Origin: JAYUJH01 sp043765375
GTDB taxonomy: Bacteria; Pseudomonadota; Alphaproteobacteria; Rickettsiales; UBA998
DNA length: 64,000 bases
Direction of reading: 5' to 3'
Assembly (NCBI GenBank): GCA_043765375.1
Contig: JAYUJH010000039.1
Span: forward strand, 1-64,000
Below, one piece after another: positions 17,523-26,083 of this stretch. The position numbers and the translations under genes were made by a program. The notes under the pieces are model-generated. The model made no database searches, was not told the DNA's origin, and saw only the letters and a program-made list of their open reading frames with translations. The stretch's first letter is position 1; every line of letters starts with the position of its first letter.

Positions 17523-17939
17523 TCATTTTATCCCTCGTGCAATAGTTGTAATTTTGCAACTATTTGGCTGAAAATAAGCCTCAAACACTGGAATTGCCAG
17601 ATTCGCATCACAAACCCCGCACATAAAAACATCAATCGCTGCATAATTTATTTCAGGCCAAGTGTGAATGCTAATGTGGGATTCCGCAAGTATCGCAACA
17701 CCCGTCACCCCCGCTTGAACCTCTCCAACCTCATTAAATTGATGCAAATGCACCCCTAAAATTGTTGCACCACAGGCGTGTGCTGCTGCCCTAATTGCGC
17801 CTTCAATAGCATTTAAGTCAGTGAGTAATTTTGATGCAACGCCGCCAAAATCTAGCAACAAATGAATTGATGGCGTATGAATTGCGGAATCATTGGTTGC
17901 TGGAGCGGAGTTGTTACTGAGTGAAATATTTTTATTCAT
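17523..17939 (-). CDS. speD: S-adenosylmethionine decarboxylase proenzyme
   Basis: 138 residues, bacterial class 1B size. The pyruvoyl precursor motif AESHISIHTWPE places self-cleavage between Glu86 and Ser87, with His92 and Cys107 (VFMCG) as the partner residues, all intact. It makes decarboxylated AdoMet, the aminopropyl donor for the membrane aminopropyltransferase at the other end of this operon. An N-terminal Ser/Thr/Asn-rich extension of about 20 residues precedes the normal start region (HLLLDFGGV). It is first in the operon; the promoter is probably within 17940-18020. Confidence 0.95.
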   Translation of the reverse strand: MNKNISLSNNSAPATNDSAIHTPSIHLLLDFGGVASKLLTDLNAIEGAIRAAAHACGATILGVHLHQFNEVGEVQAGVTGVAILAESHISIHTWPEINYAAIDVFMCGVCDANLAIPVFEAYFQPNSCKITTIARGIK

Positions 17940-18121
17940 AAAATTATTTTCATTTATATATGGAAAGCAACATAATCAAACAATATTAGCAAGTCAAACC
18001 ATAATATTCGCCGTGACATTTGAGTATTATTAAAATATTTAAGCAATTTTCACAAAATTGTAATGCAAATATTGGTGAGTATGTAGTAATATGTAATTAT
18101 ATATTTGAATGTGAGAGATTT

Positions 18122-18595
18122 ATGGCAATACCTATAGTTGATGACGTAGTTGGTTTAGCAAAAAGCGGAATTGGGGCAGTAACTGGAACTTTTCAATGGC
18201 TAGCTCACACATTTATAGGAACACCCGTTAAACTAGTTCAAAATCTTTTTGGTATAGGAACATCTGGAGCGGAAGGAGCTATAGAAGGTGGACAAATGGG
18301 AGTTAAATGGGGGTTACTCGGAGGTCTTGCTTTCGGCGCATATCAAGCAAGCCAAGAAGGGAAAGACGTTGTAGGTGGCGCATTAGACGGCGCAATGAAA
18401 GGGGGGCTTGCCTTAGGGGCAGGAGGAGCTTTGATTGGAACAGTGGCTGGCGCAGCACCAGCAGCCTTGGAGACGGCAACAAACTTGGGTAGCAACGTTT
18501 CAGCAACGATTGGAGGATTATTCCCCAACGGTGGTGGAGTGCAAAATCTCCCATCTGGTATGCCCCCAAAAAGCAGTGGTAAAAACGTTGGCTAA
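18122..18595 (+). CDS. Unknown glycine-zipper membrane protein
   Basis: 157 residues from ATG 18122, preceded by GTGAGAG; an upstream ATG would add 34 poorly coding residues. The body is a run of Gly/Ala-rich hydrophobic segments with GxxxG spacing (GVKWGLLGGLAFGAYQAS, MKGGLALGAGGALIGTVAG) and a short Pro/Gly/Ser tail. Such segments occur in small-pore, bacteriocin-like and envelope proteins. There is no leader or immunity partner, so function is open. It is divergent from speD and convergent with ftsY. Confidence 0.7.
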   Translation: MAIPIVDDVVGLAKSGIGAVTGTFQWLAHTFIGTPVKLVQNLFGIGTSGAEGAIEGGQMGVKWGLLGGLAFGAYQASQEGKDVVGGALDGAMKGGLALGAGGALIGTVAGAAPAALETATNLGSNVSATIGGLFPNGGGVQNLPSGMPPKSSGKNVG

Positions 18596-18637
18596 CTTGG
18601 CAATTCTCAAATGAAAAACTCTACTTCACAATAATAA

Positions 18638-19720
18638 TCATTCAACCCCAACAATATTATTAGCGAAATCATTTGCATTAAATGGTTGCAAATCATCAAT
18701 CCCTTCACCAACTCCAACAAAATGGATAGGTAAGCCAAATTGCTTGGCGAGTGCCACCACAATTCCACCCCTCGCCGTGCCATCTAACTTAGTTATCACC
18801 AATCCAGTAATATTAACCATTTCTGCAAATGCTTTAACTTGTGAGATTGCATTTTGCCCTGTTGTGCCGTCCAACACCATTATAACATGATAATTTGTGT
18901 GATAATTTGCACTCCCATCAATTACAATAGCTTTATCCAACACACGTTTAATTTTCTGCAATTCCTGCATTAAATTAGCCTTGTTTTGCAACCGCCCCGC
19001 CGTATCAATCAGCAACACGTCAACATTATTTGCTTGCGCTTGTTGCAACCCCAAAAACGCTACACTCGCAGGGTCTGCCTCATGCGCTCCCGTGATTATT
19101 GGCACATCAACCCGATTCGCCCATATCTGCAACTGCTCCACCGCCGCTGCCCGAAAAGTATCCGCTGCCACCAACATCACTGACTTGCCATCATTTTTGA
19201 AATGCGCTGCCATCTTGCCAATCGTGGTGGTCTTGCCATTGCCATTAACCCCAACTACCATGATTATGGTTGGTTGATTTTCCTTGGTTGCAAGCGTAAT
19301 TTGCCCCTGAACTGGTGATAATATTTGCGCTATTTGTTTGGCAAGCAATGCTTTAATTTGATTAATATCTAAATCTTTTTCATATCTAGATTCAGCGAAA
19401 TTATGGATAATTTGCCTAGCTGCATCTGCACCCATATCCGCCATAATAAGCAATTCTTCCAATTCTTCAAGGGTTAGCGAATCCAATTTTTTGCGGGTAA
19501 AAATCCCCGTAATGCCATCGCTTAAATTGTTGGAAGTTTTGCTCAACCCCGATTTCAAGCGTGAAAGTAGCGAGTTTTGGGTTGGTGCGTCTTGGATAAT
19601 ATCTTGCTCTATATCACCTGATATAACATCTTCAATTGCTATATTTTCCTCTATTATATCCTCTGATGATATATCATCAGAGGATATATCTGATTTTTTC
19701 TTAAAAAACTTAAACGCCAT
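18638..19720 (-). CDS. ftsY: Signal recognition particle receptor FtsY
   Basis: 360 residues. A short acidic N domain with DISSDD/ISSED repeats (10-45) leads to the helical N domain and the SRP-type GTPase: P-loop GVNGNGKTTT (157-166), DTFRAAAVEQL, DTAGRLQNKANLM and TKLDGTARGG. FtsY docks ribosome-SRP complexes at the inner membrane. The acidic repeats are encoded by a 34-bp perfect palindrome (separate entry). AT-rich spacers flank it on both sides. Confidence 0.97.
   Translation of the reverse strand: MAFKFFKKKSDISSDDISSEDIIEENIAIEDVISGDIEQDIIQDAPTQNSLLSRLKSGLSKTSNNLSDGITGIFTRKKLDSLTLEELEELLIMADMGADAARQIIHNFAESRYEKDLDINQIKALLAKQIAQILSPVQGQITLATKENQPTIIMVVGVNGNGKTTTIGKMAAHFKNDGKSVMLVAADTFRAAAVEQLQIWANRVDVPIITGAHEADPASVAFLGLQQAQANNVDVLLIDTAGRLQNKANLMQELQKIKRVLDKAIVIDGSANYHTNYHVIMVLDGTTGQNAISQVKAFAEMVNITGLVITKLDGTARGGIVVALAKQFGLPIHFVGVGEGIDDLQPFNANDFANNIVGVE
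19655..19688. repeat. 34-bp perfect palindrome inside the start of ftsY
   Basis: The two 17-bp halves (left half TATATCCTCTGATGATA) are exact reverse complements with no spacer. It codes for the acidic DISSDDISSEDI part of FtsY, beginning about 32 nt into the reading frame, so the ftsY mRNA can fold a strong hairpin close to its start codon. The repeated peptide suggests the palindrome arose by duplication. Confidence 0.85.
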
Positions 19721-19787
19721 TTTTAATACTCATTTTTAGTTCCAAATATTTTTTAGTCCCCAGCATTTCTCAAATATATAATATATT

Positions 19788-20552
19788 TTACTGCCCAGTT
19801 ATATTCTTGATATTTTGCATCAACACATCAGGTGATGCGGGCAATGATGAAATCACTTGTTGCGCCATTGGGCTTGGGTCAAGCTGAAGATTTTGCAATG
19901 ATTCATATGCTTGTGTGTGATAATAATTGGCTGCGCCAAAATCCTGTTCAACGCCACCAAGCCCCCCGCCATAAATTGAACCGAGTTGCAATTGTGACAT
20001 CACCCCATAATCTCCCACACCAGCGGCATTTTGCATAAACCCAATCCCACTCACATCGCCTTGCTCAAACAGCGAACTTCCAAATTGTCCTTGCGTCATC
20101 GCATATTTCATTTCTTGCAACTGGTTCTGTCCTGATTGCTTGAGTTCTTCATATTTCATATTCAGCATTGTCGGGTCAATATATGATTTAATTTTCTCTG
20201 CATTCAAGCCAACCCATGAAAGATGAAAATAATCCGTCATTTCCGTAAGCAAATCATCTTGATTCATTCCATCGGCGTATCCCGCAACCCCGAGTGCTTT
20301 ATCTACCTTATAACTCACATCAACCATAAACATTTTGATTTTGCTGCAAAATGGTTGCGCTGAGCTCAACCCAACCATTGAGGTGACATCGCTGCAATAA
20401 TCTCCCATTTTTACCGTATGTCGCCACATTGCCTGCCCAATACCCGTGATAAACAATACAAATAGCAACAACACCAAAATCTCAAGGCTAAAAAACCCTG
20501 CTTGGTTATTTTTCATTATATTTTTGTCATTTCTGCTTTTCATAACCATCAT
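19788..20552 (-). CDS. Unknown protein with a type IV prepilin-like leader and a Sel1-like motif
   Basis: Up to 254 residues; starts at 20552, 20543 or 20516 (MKNNQAG) are all possible. The N terminus has a prepilin peptidase pattern, a glycine followed by FFSLE with Glu at +5 and then a hydrophobic stretch (ILVLLLFVLFITGIGQAMW). The rest is helical. Near residues 195-225 the segment LGSIYGGGLGGVEQDFGAA with YYHTQAYESL resembles one Sel1-like repeat. Other features of pilins are lacking. It is divergent from the YgjP-like gene. Function unknown. Confidence 0.65.
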   Translation of the reverse strand: MMVMKSRNDKNIMKNNQAGFFSLEILVLLLFVLFITGIGQAMWRHTVKMGDYCSDVTSMVGLSSAQPFCSKIKMFMVDVSYKVDKALGVAGYADGMNQDDLLTEMTDYFHLSWVGLNAEKIKSYIDPTMLNMKYEELKQSGQNQLQEMKYAMTQGQFGSSLFEQGDVSGIGFMQNAAGVGDYGVMSQLQLGSIYGGGLGGVEQDFGAANYYHTQAYESLQNLQLDPSPMAQQVISSLPASPDVLMQNIKNITGQ

Positions 20553-20573
20553 TTTAATATAAATATTTCAATC

Positions 20574-21308
20574 ATGCCATATTTATTACGCACATATGAG
20601 GTAAATAATTCACAATTTAATATGATTGTTACTCGGCGTAAGATTAGCAAATCCATTATTTTGCGCTTTAATCAAAGCAAATCTGAATTGCATATTAGCG
20701 CACCAAGTTCCACCAAAAAAGCGGATATTGAAAAGTTTGTGCGGGCGCAACAAGCCAAAATTGAAGAGTTTTTGCAACGTAATATTATCCAAAAAATAGC
20801 CTTAAATGAAGGTGATATCATAGCAATTTTGGGAGTTAATCATCGCTTAATTCGCCCCCAAAATGCTGGAAAACATAACATTGGAAAGGTGAGTGACGTT
20901 TCAATGCCCGATTTCATTGTTAAATGCGATGGCAAACCGTTTAATCTCGCAGCATCAATCCAATTGCAGCGGGTGATGCAGCATTATTCAAGCCAAAAAA
21001 TGCAACAAATAATGCTACTGCCACCGTTTGATCGCTTGCACATCACCCCCCATGTGAGCATTCGCAAAACCCATTCGCGCTATGGCAGTTGTTGCGCACA
21101 AACCGCCCGAATTATGCTCTGTGCCAACCTCGTATTTGCGCCTATTTCTGTGCTTGATAGCGTTATATTCCATGAAGCGGCGCACTTAATCCACGCTAAT
21201 CATAGTGCGGAGTTCTGGGCGTTGGTTGCGCAGCTAAACCCTAGCTATAATTCCTCCAAAATGTGGCTAAAAAATCACAGGTCTGAGATATTTTGTTATG
21301 AGCTATAA
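20574..21308 (+). CDS. YgjP-like (DUF45) zinc metallopeptidase
   Basis: 244 residues from ATG 20574; the longer frame overlaps the divergent gene. The C-terminal signature HEAAHLIHANHSAEFW gives His200, Glu201, His204 and a third ligand at His210, preceded by the SRYGSC block, both typical of the YgjP/WLM minigluzincins. Substrates are unknown, and links to restriction or DNA repair have been proposed for relatives. No partner gene is seen nearby. Confidence 0.88.
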   Translation: MPYLLRTYEVNNSQFNMIVTRRKISKSIILRFNQSKSELHISAPSSTKKADIEKFVRAQQAKIEEFLQRNIIQKIALNEGDIIAILGVNHRLIRPQNAGKHNIGKVSDVSMPDFIVKCDGKPFNLAASIQLQRVMQHYSSQKMQQIMLLPPFDRLHITPHVSIRKTHSRYGSCCAQTARIMLCANLVFAPISVLDSVIFHEAAHLIHANHSAEFWALVAQLNPSYNSSKMWLKNHRSEIFCYEL

Positions 21309-21380
21309 AATATGTTTTCAATCTAATGTTAATAGTGTATGTATTTTTGACAAACTACTAATTTTATAAGGTGAATTACT

Positions 21381-21764
21381 ATGAATAAATATTTAACACT
21401 TGTGACAGCTTCATTAATTTCACTTGGTGGATTGGCGGCAAATGCTGAGCATCACGTTGGTCACACTGCGGCAACTCCTGCAAACCATGCCGCTATGCAA
21501 TCAAAAATTGATGCAAAGTTCGCAATGATTGATACCAACAAAGATGGCAAAATCAGCATGGAAGAGCATAATGCAGATGGCAAGAAAAAGTTCATGATGC
21601 GTGACACCAACAAAGACGGTTTCATTGACAAAAAAGAAGTTATGTCAGCAATGCACGCTAAGCATTCTACGATGGGTGCAGGCAAAGTTGCAGTTCCTGC
21701 TGCTCCAATGATGGGTGCTCCTTCAGCTCCTAAAATGCCAGTTGTTGCTCCAGTAAAACAATAG
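21381..21764 (+). CDS. Small periplasmic EF-hand calcium-binding protein
   Basis: 127 residues. The signal peptide MNKYLTLVTASLISLGGLAANA is followed by a His-rich linker. There are two EF-hand loops: DTNKDGKISMEE (51-62) and DTNKDGFIDKKE (75-86), both with all the oxygen ligands. The tail is Ala/Pro/Met-rich (VAVPAAPMMGAPSAPKMP) and may be disordered. AAGG lies 11 bp before the ATG. It is probably a Ca2+ buffer or sensor in the envelope; no partner is seen. Confidence 0.85.
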   Translation: MNKYLTLVTASLISLGGLAANAEHHVGHTAATPANHAAMQSKIDAKFAMIDTNKDGKISMEEHNADGKKKFMMRDTNKDGFIDKKEVMSAMHAKHSTMGAGKVAVPAAPMMGAPSAPKMPVVAPVKQ

Positions 21765-21816
21765 TTTCTAACGATTATTAATAAAACATTGCCGTTGTTA
21801 AAATAAGATATCTAAT

Positions 21817-22890
21817 ATGATAAAAATCTTACATATTGGCAACGGCAATGAAAAACATTTAGGCGCAAGATATTACGGAATTGAACGCAAATTGCAAAAT
21901 GGCTTAGTTCGCTCAGGTTTTAACTCGTTATTTTTCAGTGATAGAGATGTCAAGCGAACTAGTGGATTATTCGGCACAAATTGGCGTGGTGCTAAGAATT
22001 GTAACAAAAAATTGCTTGAAGTGGTTCGCAATTTTCGCCCACAAATATTGTTGCTGGGTCACGCCAACATCATTACCAATGACACTCTAGAGCAAGTTCG
22101 GGCAATCATTCCAACTATAAAGATTGCACAATATAATGTTGACGCGTTGTTTAGGTTGGAAAATATATCAGCAATTAAAAACCGAATATCACATATTGAT
22201 GCAACTTTTCTCACCACTCACGGGGTGGAAGCACAAAAATATGCAACACAATTAAACAAAGTTTTTTATATTCCAAACCCTGTTGATTGCGCTATTGAAA
22301 CTCATCAATCATTCAATGCAGCAACTAAATATGACGTATTTTTTGCCTGCCGAGCAGCCAGCACCAAAGGGGCGCATGAAACTACTAATCGTTTGATAAT
22401 TCCACATTTTTTGCAGACAAATGCTCCAGAATTGCGCTATAATTTCCATGGTTTCAATGGACGTGATGAACTTTTTGGTGCAGATTTTTATGACCAATTA
22501 AGCAAATCCGCCATGGGATTAAATATCAGTCAAAAACAAACCACTCGTGGCGAGTTGACTCAAGCAACTGCTGCACAGAAATATTTATATTCATCAGATA
22601 GAATCGCTCAATATCTCGGTTGCGGGTTGTTGGTATTTAGTGAACGTGGATTTGCACTGGAAGATTTTTTCGCTGAAGATAAACATATGATTTTATTTGA
22701 ATCCGCTGAAGAATTGAAGGACAAACTCCAATTTTATGCTCAAAATGATGAATTACGTCGCAAAATTGCTCAAGCTGGTTGGCAATTTGCCCATCAAAAT
22801 TGTAGCAACAAATTAATCGCCAATTTCATAGTTGAGGCAACAATGCAAATGGATTTCAGCGAAGATTATTATTGGTTACGATTTGGTTAA
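21817..22890 (+). CDS. Glycosyltransferase, GT-B fold (group 1-like)
   Basis: 357 residues. The N-terminal half is a Rossmann domain (ILHIGNGNEKHLGARYYGIE). The C-terminal half has VFFACRAASTKGAHE and, before the nucleotide-sugar site, DRIAQYLGCGLLVFSERGFALEDFF, the usual glycosyl transferase pattern of conserved Glu/Gly residues. It resembles CgeB-like or surface-polysaccharide transferases. Sugar donor and acceptor are unknown. It is a single gene, convergent with tatD. Confidence 0.8.
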   Translation: MIKILHIGNGNEKHLGARYYGIERKLQNGLVRSGFNSLFFSDRDVKRTSGLFGTNWRGAKNCNKKLLEVVRNFRPQILLLGHANIITNDTLEQVRAIIPTIKIAQYNVDALFRLENISAIKNRISHIDATFLTTHGVEAQKYATQLNKVFYIPNPVDCAIETHQSFNAATKYDVFFACRAASTKGAHETTNRLIIPHFLQTNAPELRYNFHGFNGRDELFGADFYDQLSKSAMGLNISQKQTTRGELTQATAAQKYLYSSDRIAQYLGCGLLVFSERGFALEDFFAEDKHMILFESAEELKDKLQFYAQNDELRRKIAQAGWQFAHQNCSNKLIANFIVEATMQMDFSEDYYWLRFG

Positions 22891-22921
22891 AAAACATCAT
22901 CAATCAATTACCCCTACCAAT

Positions 22922-23716
22922 TTAATGCGCAACTTTTGTGAATAATCGCAAAAAATTGGCAGTTGTTGCACCCGCCACTTCATCATAAGAAATATTTTTC
23001 AATTCCGCCACTTTCGCACAAACATGATGCGTAAAAGCAGGTTCATTGCGCCCCCCCCTATGTGGAATTGGCGCAAGATATGGAGAATCTGTTTCAATTA
23101 ACAACCTCTCAAGCGGCAATTCTCGCACGGCTTGTTGCAATATTTCTGCCTTCTTGAATGTCACAATTCCTGAAATTGAAATATATCCACCCATCTCTAT
23201 CACCGATTTGGCAAAATCCAAGCTCGCCGTAAAACAATGAATTAGCATCAAAAAAGGGGCAATCGCAAATTGTTGCCGCAATATAGCAAGCACATCATCA
23301 TCAGCATCACGGGCGTGTATGATGATGGGCAGACCAGATTTTTGCGCTGCTTGAATATGATTAATGAAACTATTTTGCTGCGCTTGAATGTTGGAATGTT
23401 GATAAAAATAATCAAGCCCCGTTTCACCAATACCAATCACTTTGGAGAGGGCTGCACATTCCAACAATTCCGCTACAGTGACTAGTTCATTCGCAGCATC
23501 GTTAGTGTTATGCGGGTGGACGCCGACCGAACAATAAATATTTTCATGCGCAATTGCGATTGCATGAACCGCATTAAACTCGCTCATTTTGGTGCATATT
23601 GTTTGCATAATCCGCACATTAGCTGCCTTTGCCCGCTGCAAAATATCAGCGAAATCAGCAACAAACTCATCATAATTCAAATGACAATGCGAATCTATGA
23701 TATAATTTTCAACCAT
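22922..23716 (-). CDS. tatD: TatD family metal-dependent hydrolase
   Basis: 264 residues from ATG 23716, overlapping the perM stop by 8 bp. Metal-binding motifs DSHCHL (HxH near residue 10), IGETGLDYFY (Glu), IIHARDADDD and IETDSPYLAPIPHRGGRN are all present. TatD proteins are Mg2+-dependent DNases or related hydrolases in the cytosol. The first-frame methionine at 23752 gives an extra 12 residues within perM and is not preferred. Confidence 0.93.
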   Translation of the reverse strand: MVENYIIDSHCHLNYDEFVADFADILQRAKAANVRIMQTICTKMSEFNAVHAIAIAHENIYCSVGVHPHNTNDAANELVTVAELLECAALSKVIGIGETGLDYFYQHSNIQAQQNSFINHIQAAQKSGLPIIIHARDADDDVLAILRQQFAIAPFLMLIHCFTASLDFAKSVIEMGGYISISGIVTFKKAEILQQAVRELPLERLLIETDSPYLAPIPHRGGRNEPAFTHHVCAKVAELKNISYDEVAGATTANFLRLFTKVAH

Positions 23717-24764
23717 GATAAAACTCACTATTTTTATATTGTGCAATCGCAAATCTCAGTAACACACCAAGCACAGCGGCGAGTGGCACGGCAATCAACA
23801 CACCAACAAAACCGAGAATTGCGCCACCTGCCATCATACCGAAAATCAACCATAACGGGTTAAGTCCCACATGTTTTCCAACCAACCGTGGCGTTAAAAC
23901 ATAGCCCTCCAGTACCTGCCCGATGATGAAAACTCCAGCAACTAATGCAACTGATTGGATTTCATCAAAATGCACAAATGCAACGCATAACGCAATCAAA
24001 GCACTGGCGATTGTGCCTATAAATGGAATTATAATCATTGCACCAGACATAATCGCAATCAACAATGAATATGGCAATCCAATTGCGGCAAGTGCCACGG
24101 CGTAATATAGCACCAAAGTGAATATCACATTTAATGTGCCACGCAAAAAAGCGGCTATAGTTCGGTCAATTTCTTGCATTTGTAGGCGAATAATTGGTGC
24201 ATATTGATGTGGTAATAAATCATCAATTTTTGTGACTAATTTGTCCCAATCACGTAATAGATAAAATGAAACAAGCGGGGTGATGAGCATCAACCCAATA
24301 AAATTAACAAAATTAAAACTGGATTTAAGCAATCCTTGCATCACCTCAACTATGATATTTTTAGCATAATTAGTTATCTCAGCGGTCACGCCTGAAACCG
24401 CTTTATCCGCATCAATATGGAAATTATCGGATATTTTCTGCAAATGTTTAGCATAATTATCCTGTAATATAGTTAGATATTGCGGGGTTGAAGCAAATAA
24501 TAGCTCCAATTGGTCGCCAATTAATGGCACAAGGGCGATGATACTTGCGATTAATGTAACAAAAAATCCAACTGATATAATACTTGTTGCTAATGTGCGG
24601 TTCAGCCCCTTGCGCTCCAACTTATCCGCCAGAGGGTCAAGCATATAAGCAGCCCCCATACCCAACAAAAATGGGAGCAATATTGTGCTAATCAGGCTTA
24701 TGAACCAGCCAAACAGCAAAATCACCACCAACCAAAATATTATATGTGATTTATTTTGTAACAT
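23709..24764 (-). CDS. perM: AI-2E family (PerM-like) membrane transporter
   Basis: 351 residues, about eight membrane segments in the usual PerM layout: two N-terminal helix pairs, a cytosolic region (120-160), then IMSGAMIIIPFIGTIASALI and EGYVLTPRLVGKHVGLNPLWLIFGMM with GGAILGFVGVLIAVPLAA. It starts at ATG 24764, six bases after the DUF2066 stop, with AGGTGA upstream. Family members export small molecules or ions; the substrate here is unknown. Confidence 0.9.
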   Translation of the reverse strand: MLQNKSHIIFWLVVILLFGWFISLISTILLPFLLGMGAAYMLDPLADKLERKGLNRTLATSIISVGFFVTLIASIIALVPLIGDQLELLFASTPQYLTILQDNYAKHLQKISDNFHIDADKAVSGVTAEITNYAKNIIVEVMQGLLKSSFNFVNFIGLMLITPLVSFYLLRDWDKLVTKIDDLLPHQYAPIIRLQMQEIDRTIAAFLRGTLNVIFTLVLYYAVALAAIGLPYSLLIAIMSGAMIIIPFIGTIASALIALCVAFVHFDEIQSVALVAGVFIIGQVLEGYVLTPRLVGKHVGLNPLWLIFGMMAGGAILGFVGVLIAVPLAAVLGVLLRFAIAQYKNSEFYHG

Positions 24765-24770
24765 CAAACT

Positions 24771-26006
24771 TCACCTCGCCATGGAAGATGGAACATGCAC
24801 CACCCAATATTCATGCATATCGTTAATTTCAAACCCTCGCTCCAACAAAGATTTACGAATGATTTGTGCGTCACCTTTATATAATATAGTTGCTTGCGCC
24901 ATTTGCACACCCACTGCGCCTAAATCTAGCCTCTCCAAATTAGGCAATCCCCGCATGGAATCCAACATATAACGCCATTGCTTGCCATTGGTGAACTCTG
25001 CCCGCACCACAATTGCTTTAAGTTGATTTGCTTTGCTTTCCCCAAATAAACTATAATCAGCTTTTTGTTTCTTCAATTTCAACGCAATCACATTAGCTGC
25101 CCGCTTAAGCATTGCCTCCAAAGTTTCAAATGATGATTGTTGTTTGAAATTAAAATCCAAACTCTCAGCTGCTTCACCTGCACGCCATAATTTCACTTGT
25201 AGCGAATTATCAATCCCTGTTGTAGCGGTTGCACTCGCTTTGGAGCTTATTTTTGCATAAGCAATCACCACATTTCTAGTGCCATAACGCCTTGCCATGC
25301 TTGCCAAACTTTGCTTTTCCCCTGCGATAACTGATTGTGGATTTAACATATTTTGATCCCGCACATCGCCAAATGGCATAACAAAATCCCCCCGTCCAAC
25401 TTCCAGCGCAACATCATTGAGGGCATATCGCCATTGATTACCCTTTTCAAATAATAATATCTGATTACCCATATCATAAACGGGAATAATTAATAGCCCA
25501 TCACCTGTTGGGTCTGCATCGTCATCATTTTGCTGTTCAATTCCGATGATATTATTGATTTTTTCCGCATTAAAACGGTAAATAATATCCGCCTCATAAC
25601 TGCCATCTTTTGCCACTTCTCGGTTGATGGTATATGAAACTAAATATTCGTTCAAATCCTCCTTGCCTTGTTTGCTGGCAATTAAATTACGATAAATATT
25701 GCGGGCATTATTTGGAGATAATTTATTTATCACCTGATAAAAAGCCTGTTTTTGTCCATCATAAATTGCCATTTTTTTAACGGCTTCCGCATTTTGGCTG
25801 TCACCAATGGCGGTGTTTGTAGCAATATTTGCCGTGGTGGTGATTGGAATCTCTATAACCTTAGATTTCACCGGAACGGGTTTCACTAGAACGGGCTTCA
25901 CTGGAACAGATTTTCCTAAAGCTGGCTCGGCAACTGCTAAGCCATAAACCGCCAAATCAAACAAAACGCACCATAACAACATTATAAATATTGACTTTAT
26001 TTTCAT
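24771..26006 (-). CDS. DUF2066 family secreted/periplasmic protein
   Basis: 411 residues with a signal-like N terminus (MKIKSIFIMLLWCVLFDLAVYGLAVAEPA). A repetitive linker follows in which VKPV units recur (KSVPVKPVLVKPVPVKS). The first DUF2066 block is KKMAIYDGQKQAFYQVINKL, then EYLVSYTINREVAKDGSYEADIIY. The gene precedes perM, as in many alphaproteobacteria, where hdaA usually follows; here tatD takes that place. Function unknown. It is divergent from purM. Confidence 0.75.
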   Translation of the reverse strand: MKIKSIFIMLLWCVLFDLAVYGLAVAEPALGKSVPVKPVLVKPVPVKSKVIEIPITTTANIATNTAIGDSQNAEAVKKMAIYDGQKQAFYQVINKLSPNNARNIYRNLIASKQGKEDLNEYLVSYTINREVAKDGSYEADIIYRFNAEKINNIIGIEQQNDDDADPTGDGLLIIPVYDMGNQILLFEKGNQWRYALNDVALEVGRGDFVMPFGDVRDQNMLNPQSVIAGEKQSLASMARRYGTRNVVIAYAKISSKASATATTGIDNSLQVKLWRAGEAAESLDFNFKQQSSFETLEAMLKRAANVIALKLKKQKADYSLFGESKANQLKAIVVRAEFTNGKQWRYMLDSMRGLPNLERLDLGAVGVQMAQATILYKGDAQIIRKSLLERGFEINDMHEYWVVHVPSSMAR

Positions 26007-26083
26007 ATCTAATATCTTTAACCTAAATCAAATTAAATAACAAATATTTATGCGAAACTTTAGCGAAATATTGGGATATAAAA

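Noticed and set aside
18618..18640. TTCACAATAATAAT shared by the ftsY 3' flank and the promoter region of the 35885 gene
   Set aside because: Low-complexity AT-rich sequence; one copy lies at the 3' end of ftsY, so a shared promoter motif is not supported.
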